Below, one piece after another: positions 62,529-64,000 of a stretch of 64,000 nt of DNA. Each line of letters starts with the position of its first letter. Position 1 is the first letter of the stretch. The position numbers and the translations under genes are program-made. This DNA is from Sclerotinia nivalis (lineage: Eukaryota > Ascomycota > Leotiomycetes > Helotiales > Sclerotiniaceae): NCBI GenBank assembly GCA_029531795.1, contig JAPEIS010000016.1, positions 372,001 to 436,000 of the forward strand. Reading direction: 5' to 3'. The notes beneath the pieces were generated by a model that saw nothing but the letters and a program-made list of their open reading frames with translations, was not told where the DNA came from and made no database searches.

Positions 62529-63722
62529 CTAAAACCACTTTTTCACCAACTCCATCAACTCCTCCGAACATTCTTCCGGAATATAATGTCCCCCATCAAC
62601 AGCACACCCCTCAACCTTCCCCTCGCAAACCTCCTTCCACAACCCCACCACATCCCCAAACTCACTCCCCAGCGCCCCCTTCTCCCCCCAAACCACAAAA
62701 ACATCACAACGAATCTTTCTTCCCGCATCCCTATCCCTCCTCTGCTCCTCAAGATCAACCGTCGCCCCCGCCCGATAATCCTCACACATCCCATGCACAC
62801 ACACCTCATCTCTCAACATCCGCTCATAAACGCCCCTCACCTCCGGATTAAAAACTAATCCCTTCCCCAAACCCGCCTTCCCCAAAAATTTCTCTGCGAA
62901 AAGCTCCGGATTCGATAGAATAGCTTTCTCGGGAAATGGAAAGGGTTGAGAGAGGAAGGGCCAGTGCCAGTATTTTTGATACCAGGTGTATTTTCCACGT
63001 TCGTACATTGTTAGTGTGGGGAGTATATCGAGTAACATGAGTTTTTTGATGGCTTCTGGGTGGTTGATGGCTAATTGGTGGGCGACGCGGGCGCCGCGGT
63101 CGTGGGCTAGGATGGAGAATTTTGGGTGGCCTAGTGAGGTCATGACGGTTAGGAGATCTGAGCCCTGAGGAGGATGTTAGTGGATTTATGGATTGTGTGA
63201 ATTGGAAGCAATGTATGTGACAATTGATCTTGTGTTTTCTGGCCCTTTTAACTTTTCCATAACTTATCAAAAACAAAATTGTAATAATTGAAGAGAAAGC
63301 AGCAAACTAGCTGCCTCAACAGGCCTTCCAACCTACCACCTAAAACACCACCCACGGAATTTTTGACAATTAAACACTTCCCATCAAATACAACCCACAA
63401 CAAAAAACCCCCAAAAACCTACCATAACACTCTTACTAAACTCTCCATGTCCTCCATTCTCACCATTCTCACCATTCCCACCATCCTCCCCAACCCCCAA
63501 TTTAGCACTCCCCCCATACCCCCTCAAATCCACCAAAACAACCGAAAACGCATCAACCAGCTGCGGAGTAACTAAATGCCAAATATGATGCGTTTGCGGA
63601 AACCCATGGACAAGAAGCAGAGGAGGACCATTATTGGGGCCGGTAAGGGTGTGGATTGAGATACCGGGGCTGATGGGGATCGATTGGGTTTTGAAGTTTG
63701 GGAAGAAGGAGCTCGAGGTCAT
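62529..63722 (-). CDS. Alpha/beta hydrolase, haloacetate-dehalogenase/epoxide-hydrolase type
   Basis: Two exons, 63722-63423 and 63164-62529, with a large 258-bp intron, encode 311 residues starting MTSSSFFPNFKTQSIPISPG. The oxyanion-hole motif is LLLVHGFPQTHHIWH; the nucleophile elbow is an aspartate in ILAHDRGARVAHQLA (D122). Together with LDILPTLTMYE and the cap sequence KYWHWPFLSQPFPFPE, this resembles fluoroacetate dehalogenase more than a lipase, because the nucleophile is Asp rather than Ser. A late acid is probably in the WGEKGALG region, and the catalytic histidine is in DGGHYIPEE. The insert GEDGGNGENGENGGHGE before the first junction is low-complexity. An upstream in-frame extension to 63917 exists but looks like leader. 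Substrate unproven. Confidence 0.82.
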
Positions 63723-64000
63723 GCTGGATTGGTGTTGATGAATGGTGAAATCGGGCAGTTTGGGGATTATCGAAATCTTGACACTGGGTATTTTGAAGTG
63801 AGGTTGATATTTAGAGGGAATTAGCTGGGGTTTATGAAGAGGAAATGCTGATATGAGGTTGAAGATTATGACGAATGCGGGGTAGTGGTGGGGTGGGATG
63901 GCGTACCTGAATTGCATATGTGAGGCTTTTGGTTATAGTTACTTGGGAGTGATGGGCTATTTGAAGAGGTATGGATTCTGCGGTCCATTAATTATTGTAA

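Overview
The window is nuclear DNA of a filamentous ascomycete, most likely a leotiomycete related to Botrytis or Sclerotinia. The class-level placement is inference from overall protein character. What is seen directly is small GT-AG introns (mostly 47-80 bp, with CTAAC/CTAAT-like branch points), poly-Q and poly-E tracts, a COT1/NDR kinase, NatA, ATG11, CENP-H, eIF3h and an UstYa/DUF3328 protein. There is no sign of prokaryotic, viral or organellar sequence. Gene models below were built by hand from reading frames and splice sites; every multi-exon model I give keeps phase across each junction.

The left part (about 1-43.2 kb) is gene-dense and mostly housekeeping: tim54 (TIM22 inner-membrane translocase), nat1 (N-terminal acetyltransferase NatA), a Cid2-like protein, a mitochondrial carrier, a UPF0643-like protein, eIF3h, S-adenosylhomocysteinase, the autophagy scaffold atg11, a CENP-H-like kinetochore protein, the cot1 kinase, the spliceosomal SF3a2 subunit, tubulin cofactor E, a CCCH zinc-finger protein, a C2H2 protein resembling INO80 subunit Iec1, a pyridoxal-reductase-type aldo-keto reductase, a small membrane protein, the cytosolic Fe-S assembly factor nar1 and a SUZ-domain protein. 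The pairs are mostly divergent or convergent. A gene-free 3.5 kb AT-rich gap (31.3-34.8 kb) and a 1.9 kb repeat-rich gap (14.6-16.5 kb) interrupt this part.

The right part (about 44-64 kb) is different. It is gene-poor and rich in broken or lineage-specific genes: two tandem paralogues each carrying a premature stop, an UstYa-like gene head to head with a small four-exon gene of unknown family, two tRNA genes, a decayed multi-frame locus, a PAP2 lipid phosphatase, a minimal alpha-kinase, 4.9 kb with nothing recognisable, and an alpha/beta hydrolase at the right edge.

The most unusual observation is the initiator tRNA-Met gene at 50435-50559. It has all the initiator hallmarks, but its T-loop (and so the Pol III B box) is split by a 53-bp insert that looks exactly like a spliceosomal intron of this genome (GTAAGC at the left end, CACTAAT near the right end, then TAG). 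A tRNA-Gly(UCC) about 300 bp upstream has two U-U mismatches in its acceptor stem.
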